Part shown: positions 9,501 to 17,724 of the stretch, piece by piece
Layout: each line of letters begins with the position of its first letter
How positions within the stretch are numbered: the stretch's first letter is position 1
Origin: GCA-2699365 sp036160955
GTDB lineage: Bacteria > Verrucomicrobiota > Verrucomicrobiia > Opitutales > Coraliomargaritaceae
Reading direction: 5' to 3'
Assembly: GCA_036160955.1 (NCBI GenBank)
Contig: JAYYDJ010000041.1
Coordinates: 1 to 64,000 of the forward strand
Length of the DNA: 64,000 nt
Program-made: the position numbers and the translations under genes
Notes under the pieces: model-generated
The model's database searches: none
What the model was told of the DNA's origin: nothing
The model's input: only the letters and a program-made list of their open reading frames with translations

Positions 9501-9930
9501 CACCCCTAGTCAGTGTTTTATTTTCCTGCACTGCTGGGCTACGAGGAAATCGATAGAGACCTGTACGATCATCTCTAAGTGCAATGTTGGCTGGATAATT
9601 TGGAAATAGATTTGTTTTGTCGGCATCAAGGTACCAAGGCCCCATGATATAGCTGGCAAGATTGGTCGTGCGAATATAGACCCAGTCATTTGAGTAACTG
9701 ACTTCGTGGATTCCAGCATAAGTAGGTGCAGTCTGATTGCCCTGTCCACGACTCCAAGTGCTGACTGCATTCCCTGAATTTTGGTCACTGATGGTTTCGT
9801 AAATCCGAGCGTATTGACCGCTGTTTTCAGTGTACCAGGAAGATACCTGCGGATCAGTTGCAAAAATAAAGCCAGCATCAAAAAATAGCGCCGATACTAG
9901 TAAGGGGTAAGTAGATTTTAAATGGGGCAA
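6517..9930 (-). CDS. Exported YHYH-domain / formylglycine sulfatase fusion protein
   Basis: This 1137-residue protein starts at TTG; no ATG lies near and the upstream frame closes at 9958-9960. A signal peptide covers about residues 1-24. A YHYH domain follows (about 75-400), with NYHYHANPPGLR around 207-218, IIGWVRDGYPIYGPYGYSD at 246-264 and a terminal DGTPVFPYNIGR. A short linker carries the EVSYSSDLTHW pattern common in Verrucomicrobia exoproteins. The sulfatase domain (about 595-980) has metal ligands D604/D605, the CSPTR formylglycine site (C647-R651), GKWHLG (698-703), APHTPFH (780-786) and GDNG (839-842). The C-terminal 150 residues look like a beta-rich tail. A separate maturase would be needed to make formylglycine. 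The substrate is unknown. Confidence 0.8.
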   Translation of the reverse strand: MPHLKSTYPLLVSALFFDAGFIFATDPQVSSWYTENSGQYARIYETISDQNSGNAVSTWSRGQGNQTAPTYAGIHEVSYSNDWVYIRTTNLASYIMGPWYLDADKTNLFPNYPANIALRDDRTGLYRFPRSPAVQENKTLTRGGEIGYFVDGVAMFDNRDTFSYSNSNASDARPNTNFSGDGIWNRDAYVNESVTFDAGNAHQAGSNYHYHANPPGLRFLLGDHVDYNSIANTYSENASDPSHSPIIGWVRDGYPIYGPYGYSDPNDASSSVQRMRSGYQKRDGSNGSTNLNVTGRTSLPAWAVTAQSIGPVLATSQEGPDVGVDNYTLGHYIEDYAYKGDLGLALGSDFDLDLYNGRFCKTPDYPNGTYAYFITIEPDGTPVFPYNIGRWYYGDPRGDSLNTINESVVNYFEGGPEKQLLTESIVPDFTSGDVTVTWDAIEGGSYEVSYSSDLTHWKLSNEIITANSDKLAFTEINLINQEDKRFFKLNQTALEAFDSTGFDYSTPDYTSFSSVTLTLSGASTAPADLNIDPSSISLEGNSITYLGRPTQDQIQFRVDLDALSDGNYLLEVAFDGISERFNASLSVGTNPINTGNNILLIIVDDWGYDWSPVHNASVGLTLPNMPNLQSLASTGLQFNRAYAQPICSPTRATILTGRHPFRHGVGDPNSNNTLSASELTLPEIFIQESSSYALASFGKWHLGSGLTGPQVTGGWDYFKGILQGGVTDYFNWTKTEVINGTTLTTTSTNYTTTEQIDDTVSWINSNATGSPWFCWLALNAPHTPFHEPPADLAPQGGYSNPSDNSNTGLYCRMLEAMDTEIGRLLENIDLKNTNVIIIGDNGSPGQVAQLPYGNGHAKADLYEGGIHVPLIISGPDLNVSEGSSTNALVHCVDLFSTILQLAGINPSTATSAVDIIDSNSLIPIFNGGDLSGRTVVAEKFGDTVGSGRALLSADYPEFKLIINGDPLSSSDSPSYEFYNISLDSNEQSPLNISALSSIETIAYDFFIAMDASLGGGYSDPADGSSSSEIVYIELIDNNINSVPPLVRTGGSNAGNPVHPLAVTIGGQEANFDTSTLNSGSSASRVDSSGSPDQFSVKVTFDPVAAGLVSGDYSMVVTFRGRNNSTRTFNATNTYTVP

Positions 9931-9978
9931 GTTAAGTACAGATTGTTTGGTCTTTGGTCAATATTTCCAATTTTTCTA

Positions 9979-9998
9979 TCTAATTTGATTAAATTAGA
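9979..9998. promoter_or_regulatory. 8-bp inverted repeat upstream of the YHYH/MbnP two-gene unit
   Basis: TCTAATTT-gatt-AAATTAGA is a perfect 8-bp-arm palindrome in the 81-bp gap between pyrG and the TTG start of the YHYH gene. No T-run follows on the minus strand, so it does not look like a pyrG terminator. A dimeric regulator site for the two-gene unit is one reading; no known operator is matched. Confidence 0.35.
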
Positions 9999-10011
9999 GT
10001 GACGGTATGTT

Positions 10012-11607
10012 TTACTTTTTGTACTTTAAAGCAGTCGCTATAAAATTCGCAAAAAGAGGATGAGCCGCATTTGGCTTGGATTTAAATTCTGGATGAAATT
10101 GCACTCCTACGAACCAAGGGTGCTCAGGAATTTCAATAATTTCCACAAGATCACGATCCGGGTTCGTTCCTGCTATGCGTAAGCCGGATTCTTTAAGGCG
10201 ATCACGAAAAGCATTATTAAATTCATATCTATGTCGGTGGCGTTCTTCGATATTTGCTTTTCCGTAAGCGTGGATACTAAAGCTGTCGTCAGAAAGCGTA
10301 CAGGGGCAGGCGCCCAAGCGCATATTTCCGCCCTTAGTCGTGAGGTCTTTTTGGTCCTCCATAATATCAATCACTGGGTATTCAGTTGCTGCATTAAATT
10401 CTGTACTGTTGGCATCTTTGAGACCCGCTACATGCCTCGCAAATTCAATGACTGCGATTTGCATGCCTAGGCAGAGTCCGAAATACGGAATGCTTTGCTC
10501 GCGTGCAAATTTGGCTGCAGCGATTTTACCTTCGGTGCCTCTGTCTCCAAAGCCACCAGGAATGAGGATGCCGTCCAGATTCGCTAAATGTTTTGCAGGA
10601 TCTTTTTCTATGTCTTCTGCATCCAGGCGCACGATACGTATGGCGCTGTCGTTTGCGATCCCAGCATGTATAATGGACTCGTATACAGATTTATATGCAT
10701 CCTGTAACTCAATGTACTTTCCAACGACTCCAATTTCAACTTTATGACTAGGTGCTTTAAGCCTATGAACAACGTCATGCCATATTTGCATATCATTATC
10801 AGGTGCCTTTAACTTTAAATGTTGTACGACTAAGTCATCAACTTTCTCAGCCTTTAGCGTTAAAGGCAGTTCATAAATAGATGTTTCGACATCCATTTCT
10901 TCAATTACCGCTCGGACAGGGACATTACAAAATAACGATAGCTTCTGTCGCATTTCTTGAGTCATTGGTTCCTCTGTGCGACACACTAAAATATCAGGTT
11001 GAATTCCAATTTCTCGCAATTTAGCAACGGATTGTTGACTAGGTTTTGTCTTTAATTCTCCTGCAGCTTTTAAGTAGGGTAGCAGTGTGCAGTGTAAGAA
11101 GAGTACATCTTCACGATCTACTTCTAGGGCAAACTGTCGCATTGCCTCTAAAAAGGGCAGCCCTTCGATATCTCCAATTGTGCCACCAAGTTCTGTAATC
11201 AAAACATCCACATCATCACTAGTTCCTTTATAAATCCTGTCTTTAATCTCATTTGTAACATGTGGAATTACTTGTACAGTAGCGCCTAAATAGTCTCCGC
11301 GCCGTTCTTTTTGTAGTACTTTCTCATATATTTGACCTGAAGTAAGATTGTTAAGTCGGCTAAGTTCACCAGTTGTGAAGCGTTCGTAGTGACCTAGGTC
11401 AAGGTCAGTCTCCGCGCCGTCATTTAGTACATAGACTTCACCATGTTGAAATGGGCTCATCGTGCCAGGGTCTACATTTAAGTAGGGATCAAACTTTTGT
11501 AAACGAACTCGAAGTCCTCGTTGTTCTAGAAGCGCCCCAAGTGCAGCAGCAGTTAGCCCTTTGCCTAGCGAAGAAACAACGCCACCGGTTACAAAAATAT
11601 ACTTCAT
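10012..11607 (-). CDS. pyrG: CTP synthase
   Basis: PyrG makes CTP from UTP with ATP and glutamine. The 531-residue protein has the N-terminal synthetase domain (GGVVSSLGKGLTAA at 8-21, the KFDPYLNVDPGTMSPFQHGEV block, ITELGGTIGDIE) and a C-terminal glutamine amidotransferase domain with nucleophile C379 in FGLCLGMQ and H505/E507 in GVQFHPEF. The length is normal for the family. It faces away from sdhCAB across a 317-bp gap. Nothing unusual is seen. Confidence 0.97.
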   Translation of the reverse strand: MKYIFVTGGVVSSLGKGLTAAALGALLEQRGLRVRLQKFDPYLNVDPGTMSPFQHGEVYVLNDGAETDLDLGHYERFTTGELSRLNNLTSGQIYEKVLQKERRGDYLGATVQVIPHVTNEIKDRIYKGTSDDVDVLITELGGTIGDIEGLPFLEAMRQFALEVDREDVLFLHCTLLPYLKAAGELKTKPSQQSVAKLREIGIQPDILVCRTEEPMTQEMRQKLSLFCNVPVRAVIEEMDVETSIYELPLTLKAEKVDDLVVQHLKLKAPDNDMQIWHDVVHRLKAPSHKVEIGVVGKYIELQDAYKSVYESIIHAGIANDSAIRIVRLDAEDIEKDPAKHLANLDGILIPGGFGDRGTEGKIAAAKFAREQSIPYFGLCLGMQIAVIEFARHVAGLKDANSTEFNAATEYPVIDIMEDQKDLTTKGGNMRLGACPCTLSDDSFSIHAYGKANIEERHRHRYEFNNAFRDRLKESGLRIAGTNPDRDLVEIIEIPEHPWFVGVQFHPEFKSKPNAAHPLFANFIATALKYKK

Positions 11608-11924
11608 GGACTAACTTTGTATCTAAATATTAAGCAATACAGGCTGTACTGCTTCTCTCGGAGATCGATTAAATTAGTCGTGGTATGGTGTTGGCAACTC
11701 TAATTAATTGTAGGATCGCACATTGGCTTTAGTTTAATCACTAATTTAGTGGCAGTGATGAAGGTGTTATGCCGCGTCTTACTGACCTATGAAAAACGTT
11801 GTTTTTATTTAAGTAAGCATTTCTAATGCATATAATATAGATTGCTTATAGATTAGTATATAAGCGCTACTTATTTGAAAAGACTTACTTAATCACTAGA
11901 ACTTCATACTGAACACTACAACTA
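11608..11924. promoter_or_regulatory. Divergent intergenic region pyrG / sdhCAB
   Basis: No convincing gene is present. A perfect -10 hexamer TATAAT sits at 11831-11836 on the plus strand, about 90 nt before sdhC, but a good -35 is not visible at the right spacing. Two inverted repeats could be regulator sites: CACTAA-t-TTAGTG (11739-11751) and ATAAG-cgcta-CTTAT (11860-11874). The last 80 nt before sdhC are very AT-rich. Confidence 0.4.
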
Positions 11925-12746
11925 ATGCACACTATAGGTAGCTTTTTTTCGTCCACAATTGGAAGAAAAACACTAATGGCTCTAACTGGCTTAGTTTTAG
12001 TACTTTTTGTTCTAGGCCATATGCTCGGCAACCTTCAAATTTTTTTAGGACCCGATGCGATTAATGCTTACGCATACAAACTGCATGAAGTACTGCCTGC
12101 TTCAGCACTATGGGCTATACGTTTATTTTTGCTTGCTTGCATTACATTGCACATTTGGATGGCAGTTCTGCTGACTATTGAAAATCGTCGAGCACGTCCT
12201 CAAGCATATTTGAAACAGCGCCCAGTTCAAGCTACCTATGCATCTCGTACGATGCGTATGAGCGGTGTCATTTTACTCGCATTCATTATTTTTCACATTT
12301 CTCACTACACCGTGCGTGCAGTTCCAGGAATGCTATATGATGAGCCGAATGTATTGGATTCAACTGAAGTGCCTTTAGTTAAGAACGGGCTTGCGGTAGT
12401 CAAAGAGGGTGAGACGGTTCCGACTTTCAATGTCTACGATATGATGGTAGATGGATTTGAAGTTTGGTGGGTGTCGGCATTCTACATTATAGCTACTGGG
12501 CTATTGTGCCTCCATCTCACTCATGGAGTTAGTAGTATGTTTCAGACAGTTGGTTTACGAAATAAATTGTGGCGACAGCGCCTCGATCGAGCGGCGTTAA
12601 TATACGGCTGGGGCGTGTTTCTAGGTTTTGCAATTATTCCTGTCGCTGTGCTGAGTGGATTACTAAAGAATGACCCTCGCTACGAACAAGCTATCAGCGC
12701 TGCGCACCCTATTATTATAGAGCAAGTGGTAATAGCGCATGATTAA
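11925..12746 (+). CDS. sdhC: Succinate dehydrogenase cytochrome b subunit
   Basis: This membrane anchor of the sdhCAB complex has 273 residues and about five transmembrane segments, as in the single-subunit di-haem b anchor found in Bacteroidetes, Chlamydiae and epsilon/delta groups (TIGR02046-like). Recognisable parts are GHMLGNLQIFLGPDAINAYA, an early HIWMAVLL histidine, FHISHYTVR, and LHLTHGVSSMFQTVGL near the fourth helix. The histidines would bind haem b. There is a 35-residue extra-membrane loop around residue 150. It is the first gene of an operon with sdhA (14-bp gap) and sdhB. No Shine-Dalgarno sequence precedes the ATG. Confidence 0.9.
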   Translation: MHTIGSFFSSTIGRKTLMALTGLVLVLFVLGHMLGNLQIFLGPDAINAYAYKLHEVLPASALWAIRLFLLACITLHIWMAVLLTIENRRARPQAYLKQRPVQATYASRTMRMSGVILLAFIIFHISHYTVRAVPGMLYDEPNVLDSTEVPLVKNGLAVVKEGETVPTFNVYDMMVDGFEVWWVSAFYIIATGLLCLHLTHGVSSMFQTVGLRNKLWRQRLDRAALIYGWGVFLGFAIIPVAVLSGLLKNDPRYEQAISAAHPIIIEQVVIAHD

Positions 12747-12760
12747 TTAATATATTTAAT

Positions 12761-14704
12761 ATGAATTTAGATTCTAAAAGTCCAGAAGGCCCAATTGCCG
12801 AGAAGTGGTCTTCCCACAAGTTTAATATGAAGCTGGTTAATCCAGCTAACCGTCGAAAGTATACAGTAATCGTTGTCGGATCAGGCTTGGCGGGCGGCGC
12901 CGCAGCTGCTAGCTTAGCAGAGCAGGGTTATAATGTGTCTTGTTTTTGCTATCAAGATAGTCCGCGTAGAGCACATAGTATTGCTGCTCAAGGAGGTATT
13001 AATGCCGCAAAGAATTACCAAAATGATGGGGATAGTGTACAGCGGCTATTTTATGATACAGTAAAAGGAGGTGATTATCGTGCCCGCGAAGCGAATGTGC
13101 ACCGCTTGGCGGAGGTCTCCGTAGATATTATTGATCAATGTGTCGCTAACGGTGTGCCATTTGCCCGAGAATATGGTGGATTGTTAGCAAATCGTTCTTT
13201 TGGTGGTGCTCAGGTTTCACGTACCTTTTATGCGCGTGGCCAAACAGGTCAGCAGTTGTTACTTGGTGCTTATTCTGCACTTAGTAAGCAAATTGGTTTG
13301 GGCAAAATTAAAATGCACAATCGTCACGAAATGTTAGACTTGGTTAAGGTCGACGGTCATGCAAAGGGGATTATTGCCCGTAATATGGTGACCGGTGAGA
13401 TAACGCGCCACGCTGCTGACTGTGTGGTCTTAGCTACGGGTGGCTATGGTAATGTTTTCTTTCTTTCGACCAATGCACAAGGGTGCAATGTTACAGCAGC
13501 TTATCGAGCCTACAAGCGTGGTGCTGGATTTGCTAACCCTTGCTACACGCAAATACATCCAACCTGTATACCTGTCCATGGAGAGCAGCAATCGAAGCTG
13601 ACTTTGATGTCAGAATCACTACGTAATGACGGCCGAGTTTGGGCGCCCAAGAGTGCGGACACTGCAAAATTAATTCGTGAAGGTCAGCTTCAAGCCAATG
13701 ATGTACCTGAAGCAGAGCGTGATTATTATTTAGAACGTAAGTATCCTAGTTTTGGTAATTTGGCACCTCGTGATATTTCTTCTCGCTCGGCTAAAGAAGT
13801 GTGTGATCAAGGCCGTGGTATTGCTCCAACTGGCCTCGGAGTGTATCTTGATTTTAGGGACGCCATAGAGCGGGACGGTAGAAAAGCTATTCAGGAACGC
13901 TATGGAAACCTATTTGAAATGTATAATCGCATCACTGCCGATGATCCTTATGAGGTTCCCATGATGATCTTTCCTGCTGTACATTATACCATGGGCGGGT
14001 TGTGGGTCGATTATAACTTGCAAAGTAGTATACCTGGCATGTTTGTGGGTGGTGAAGCCAACTTTTCTGACCATGGTGCAAATCGATTGGGTGCATCTGC
14101 TTTAATGCAGGGCCTTGCTGATGGCTACTTTGTCCTTCCCTATACGGTTGGTAACTATTTAGGCGAGCTGGGTGTTGCTGCTGCTGGCAAGGTGACTACG
14201 GAGCATCAGAATTTTTCCGAGGTCGAATCAGATGTGAAAGCAAGAATCGATAAACTTATGAGAGTTAATGGTACAGAATCTCCACGGTCTTTCCATAAAC
14301 GCCTAGGCCATATTATTTGGGAACAGTGTGGCATGGCTCGTAGTAAGGAGGGACTTGAAAAAGCGATTCGAGATGTACAAGCATTGCGCAAAGAGTTTTG
14401 GGAGAATGTTCGAGTAGTTGGCGATGCGGATGCGCCGAATCCTGAGTTAGAGCGTGCTGGGCGAGTCGCAGATTTTTTGGAGTTTGGCGAATTGATGTGT
14501 CGTGACGCCTTAATGCGTGAAGAGTCGTGCGGCGGACATTTTAGAATCGAGCATCAGACAGATGAGGGTGAAGCCAAACGAGATGATGACGCATTTGCTT
14601 TTGTGGGAGTATGGGAATATATTGGAAATAATATTGAACCAGTATTACATAAAGAGGCACTCATTTATGATAATGTAAAGTTGGCTACACGCAGTTACAA
14701 ATAA
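12761..14704 (+). CDS. sdhA: Succinate dehydrogenase flavoprotein subunit
   Basis: SdhA oxidises succinate to fumarate in the citric acid cycle and carries covalent FAD. In the 647-residue protein the dinucleotide fold is VIVVGSGLAGGAAAASLAEQ, the FAD-linking histidine lies in RAHSIAAQGG, and the active-site block reads QIHPTCIPVHGE with SESLRNDGR. MGGLWVDYNLQSSIPGMFVGGE and NRLGASALMQGLADG close the FAD domain. Length and sequence fit the Bacteroidetes-like form paired with a single cytochrome b subunit, and it is flanked by sdhC and sdhB. Confidence 0.96.
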   Translation: MNLDSKSPEGPIAEKWSSHKFNMKLVNPANRRKYTVIVVGSGLAGGAAAASLAEQGYNVSCFCYQDSPRRAHSIAAQGGINAAKNYQNDGDSVQRLFYDTVKGGDYRAREANVHRLAEVSVDIIDQCVANGVPFAREYGGLLANRSFGGAQVSRTFYARGQTGQQLLLGAYSALSKQIGLGKIKMHNRHEMLDLVKVDGHAKGIIARNMVTGEITRHAADCVVLATGGYGNVFFLSTNAQGCNVTAAYRAYKRGAGFANPCYTQIHPTCIPVHGEQQSKLTLMSESLRNDGRVWAPKSADTAKLIREGQLQANDVPEAERDYYLERKYPSFGNLAPRDISSRSAKEVCDQGRGIAPTGLGVYLDFRDAIERDGRKAIQERYGNLFEMYNRITADDPYEVPMMIFPAVHYTMGGLWVDYNLQSSIPGMFVGGEANFSDHGANRLGASALMQGLADGYFVLPYTVGNYLGELGVAAAGKVTTEHQNFSEVESDVKARIDKLMRVNGTESPRSFHKRLGHIIWEQCGMARSKEGLEKAIRDVQALRKEFWENVRVVGDADAPNPELERAGRVADFLEFGELMCRDALMREESCGGHFRIEHQTDEGEAKRDDDAFAFVGVWEYIGNNIEPVLHKEALIYDNVKLATRSYK

Positions 14705-14734
14705 GTCTAAGTATAGGTACAACATGGAAAAACG

Positions 14735-15496
14735 ATGAATCTTATCCTCAAAGTTTGGCGCCAAGGGCGCAGAGATGCAGTAGGGCAGTTTCACATGTAT
14801 GAGCTCCAAGATGTGTCTGAAGACTCTTCATTTCTAGAGATGCTTGATTCACTTTCTGAGGAATTAGTTTCTAAAGGTGAGGAACCAGTAGCTTTTGATC
14901 ATGATTGTCGCGAGGGTATTTGCGGGATGTGCTCCTTGACAATTAATGGTGTGCCACATGGTCCGGAGAAAGCGACAACAGCATGCCAGTTGCACATGCG
15001 TCACTTCAACGATGGCGAAACAATTACAGTTGAGCCTTGGCGTGCAAAGCCATTTCCCGTCGTCAAAGATTTAGTCGTGGATCGTTCGCCTTTTGATCGA
15101 ATTATCCAGTCTGGTGGCTTTATTACTGCGCGAACAGGCAGCGCAGTGGATGCCAACGAAATTCCTATCTCCAAACAAACAGCTGACTTCGCCATGGACG
15201 CGGCAGCTTGTATCGGCTGCGGCGCATGTGTGGCGGCTTGTCCAAATGCATCGGCTATGTTATTTACTGCGGCTAAAGTCACTCACATGAATAGTTTACC
15301 GCAAGGTAAAGCAGAGCAAGATAGGCGCACCCTTGCAATGGTTACGACAATGGATGGAGAGGGCTTTGGCGGTTGTACAAATGTAGGCGAGTGTGAAGCA
15401 GCCTGCCCAAAAAGTATTTCACTCGATATGATTGCTCACTTAAACCGAGATTATTTGAAGGCGCAAACGAAGAATCTCTTGAACCCAGTCCAGTGA
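14735..15496 (+). CDS. sdhB: Succinate dehydrogenase iron-sulfur subunit
   Basis: SdhB passes electrons from FAD to the membrane haems. The 253-residue protein has the [2Fe-2S] cysteines C58, C63, C66 and C84 (DCREGICGMC), the [4Fe-4S] set C159, C162, C165 and C169 (CIGCGACVAACP) and the third-cluster cysteines C214, C220 and C224 (CTNVGECEAACPKSI). All cluster ligands are present. It is the last gene of sdhCAB, 30 bp after sdhA. A convergent gene follows, with a terminator for that gene in the gap. Confidence 0.96.
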   Translation: MNLILKVWRQGRRDAVGQFHMYELQDVSEDSSFLEMLDSLSEELVSKGEEPVAFDHDCREGICGMCSLTINGVPHGPEKATTACQLHMRHFNDGETITVEPWRAKPFPVVKDLVVDRSPFDRIIQSGGFITARTGSAVDANEIPISKQTADFAMDAAACIGCGACVAACPNASAMLFTAAKVTHMNSLPQGKAEQDRRTLAMVTTMDGEGFGGCTNVGECEAACPKSISLDMIAHLNRDYLKAQTKNLLNPVQ

Positions 15497-15521
15497 CTCT
15501 AGGTAAGTTTATTCGATAGAC

Positions 15522-15549
15522 AAAAAAGCCGAGCAACGACGCTCAGCTT
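15522..15549 (-). terminator. Intrinsic terminator after the prepilin-like gene
   Basis: On the minus strand AAGCTGAGC / GCTCGGCTT pair over 9 bp (one G-U) with a 6-nt loop, followed by TTTTTT. It sits in the convergent gap with sdhB. On the plus strand the right arm is followed by AAAA, not T, so it should not stop sdhCAB transcripts efficiently. Confidence 0.8.
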
Positions 15550-15571
15550 AAAAGTTATGGTATGAATATAC

Positions 15572-16309
15572 TTAGAGGGATTCTGATGGATCGAATATTT
15601 GTGCAGTTGCTGTAGATCTTATAGCATCTTCGATGTTTGCCGTTGTTTTACCGGCATTAGCAGCGGCAGAGTTTCCGACCAACTGCTTCGGTTCCGCTAT
15701 GTTTTCATGGTATTCAATGTGACCATCCATGAATGCAATGTGACCACCATTTGCTCCCCATGGATTCGCTTCAGGATCCCAATACCCAGTATTTTGTAAT
15801 CCTTTTGTCCAAATAAGTGGAGTGGTCGAGCCATTTGCATTGCCGCTCATGTTAACGACACCTGCATAGCCTATAATGGATTCATCGGAACTACTCCAAT
15901 CAGAATTAGGCTCGAAAGATCCATCGGTTTGTCGTGACCCAACTAATTTTGGTAATTCAGGAACTGCGGAAAGTGCAGGATCACCATCTATCAGATAGAT
16001 TGCTGCGTCTACCAACCCAGCTCCTTGTGCCAGAACTAATGCCCAATCATTCATATCATTGGCAACTGTAGGCGTGCTAGTAGAATAAGTGCCATTTCCG
16101 ATAACGCGTGTTCGCCCACCACTCGTAGAGAAGTTATTGTAGGCTAGAGCAATCTGGCGCATATTACTCGATGATTTTGCTTGCGAGGCTTTTTGGCGTA
16201 CAGCGCCAACGGCAGGGATCAGAATTGCAGCAAGAATACCAATAATAGCAATAACTGTTAACAATTCGATTAGCGTAAAGGCAGAATTTTTGGATTTTTT
16301 TGTATACAT
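15572..16309 (-). CDS. Prepilin-type N-terminal cleavage/methylation domain protein (pseudopilin)
   Basis: The N-terminus is a class III signal: a basic leader (MYTKKSKNSA) cut before F11, glutamate at position +5 (E15), then the hydrophobic helix LLTVIAIIGILAAILIPAV. The rest is a GspG/GspH-like globular domain with a late GGHIAFMDGHIEYHENI block, very common in Verrucomicrobia and Planctomycetes pseudopilins. These proteins are exported and may assemble into type II secretion or pilus-like fibres; the role of this one is unknown. It is monocistronic with its own terminator. A PilC/GspF-like inner-membrane protein is encoded about 7 kb away. Confidence 0.85.
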   Translation of the reverse strand: MYTKKSKNSAFTLIELLTVIAIIGILAAILIPAVGAVRQKASQAKSSSNMRQIALAYNNFSTSGGRTRVIGNGTYSTSTPTVANDMNDWALVLAQGAGLVDAAIYLIDGDPALSAVPELPKLVGSRQTDGSFEPNSDWSSSDESIIGYAGVVNMSGNANGSTTPLIWTKGLQNTGYWDPEANPWGANGGHIAFMDGHIEYHENIAEPKQLVGNSAAANAGKTTANIEDAIRSTATAQIFDPSESL

Positions 16310-16409
16310 AGTAGTTGTTTCGTATTTTTAAAAAATTGTTTCAGCAGTAAGTGGATGAGTCTATACTTTTTTACGCTGCTAAAGATAATTATATCACTAC
16401 AGTAAAGAT

Positions 16410-17684
16410 TTAATAAGGTAATGGGTAGGCTGCGCAAAGTTCAAGTGCTATTGCTTTTGCAAAAGCTATTGCACTTGAATCCTCAGGTGCTGAGAGGACA
16501 GTGTCAACAGCATCTGCAATGCGCAACATATCAGCTTCAAGCATTCCTCGACTAGTTACTGCAGGTGTGCCCAGTCGAATGCCACTAGTTTGAAATGGAC
16601 TACGTGTTTCTCCAGGCACCGTATTCTTGTTTGCAGTGATGTTTGCCTGATCGAGGGCTGTTTGCGCAAATTTTCCAGTGAGTGCTTGGTCTTTTTTGCG
16701 CAAGTCAATCATCATTAAATGGTTGTCTGTACCCCCACTAATAATGTGGTGTCCTTTGCCTATTAGGGTATTGGCAAGCACCTTGGCATTGTTCGCAACA
16801 TTTTGTTGGTAAGATTTAAAATCTTCACTGGCAGCTTCTTTGAAGCAGAGCGCCTTGGCAGCAATTACTTGCATCAGTGGTCCGCCTTGTGTACCTGGAA
16901 AAACTGCTGTATCAATTTTTTTTGCGTGGTCTTGTTTGCACAATATCAATCCACCACGAGGTCCACGTAATGTTTTGTGCGTGGTAGTAGTTACAAAATC
17001 GGCATGGGGTACTGGAGATGGATGAACACCAGCTGCAACAAGACCAGCTATATGAGCAATATCTGCTAAGAGATAAGCGCCCACCTCTTTTGCTATTTCA
17101 CCCATACGCTTAAAGTCGATTGTCCTTGAGTAAGCGGATGCACCCACTGTGATCATTTTAGGCTTTTCTTTGCGTGCTGTTTCAGCGATGTGCTCGTAGT
17201 CAAGCAGACCATCATCGATGCCGACTCCATAGTTAACAACTTCATGATAAATACCGCTAAAATTCATAGGATGACCATGCGTCAGGTGTCCCCCGTCAGC
17301 TAGGCTCATAGTCAAAATCTTATCTCCTGGACGAAGCACAGATAAGTAAACTGCAGCATTCGCCTGACTACCTGCATGGGGTTGAACGTTAGCATGGTCT
17401 GCACCAAATAGTGTTTTTGCACGATCTATAGCAAGTTCCTCTACAGTATCTACAAATTCACACCCCCCGTAGTAACGTTTGCCTGGATATCCTTCAGCAT
17501 ATTTATTTGTGAGGACGCTGCCTTGTGCTTCCATAATTGCAGGATAAGTGAAATTCTCAGACGCGATTAATTCAATGTGCGTTTCTTGCCTGTGACGCTC
17601 AGCGGCAATTGCGGCAGCGATTTCTGGATCTAAATGATTTAGCGAAGTAGCATTAACAGCGCTGGATGTTTTTAGTTGGCTCAT
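16410..17684 (-). CDS. glyA: Serine hydroxymethyltransferase
   Basis: GlyA interconverts serine and glycine, loading tetrahydrofolate with one-carbon units; it is a cytosolic PLP enzyme. From the start at MSQLKTSSA the protein has 424 residues. The PLP lysine is K237 in TTTTHKTLRGPRGG, and IELIASENF, KYAEGYPGKRYYGGC and HAGSQANAAVY are canonical. An in-frame ATG 30 codons upstream would run into the end of the upstream gene and adds non-conserved sequence, so I reject it. It lies 40 bp downstream of the WPF-repeat protein gene on the same strand. Confidence 0.95.
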   Translation of the reverse strand: MSQLKTSSAVNATSLNHLDPEIAAAIAAERHRQETHIELIASENFTYPAIMEAQGSVLTNKYAEGYPGKRYYGGCEFVDTVEELAIDRAKTLFGADHANVQPHAGSQANAAVYLSVLRPGDKILTMSLADGGHLTHGHPMNFSGIYHEVVNYGVGIDDGLLDYEHIAETARKEKPKMITVGASAYSRTIDFKRMGEIAKEVGAYLLADIAHIAGLVAAGVHPSPVPHADFVTTTTHKTLRGPRGGLILCKQDHAKKIDTAVFPGTQGGPLMQVIAAKALCFKEAASEDFKSYQQNVANNAKVLANTLIGKGHHIISGGTDNHLMMIDLRKKDQALTGKFAQTALDQANITANKNTVPGETRSPFQTSGIRLGTPAVTSRGMLEADMLRIADAVDTVLSAPEDSSAIAFAKAIALELCAAYPLPY

Positions 17685-17724
17685 AGTGTAATTGTAACAA
17701 AATGATGTTACTAATTTGTGCAAC

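Noticed and set aside
11758..11826. 22-codon frame in the pyrG-sdhC gap
   Set aside because: Short, without conserved pattern or start signal; AT-rich leader sequence gives such frames by chance.
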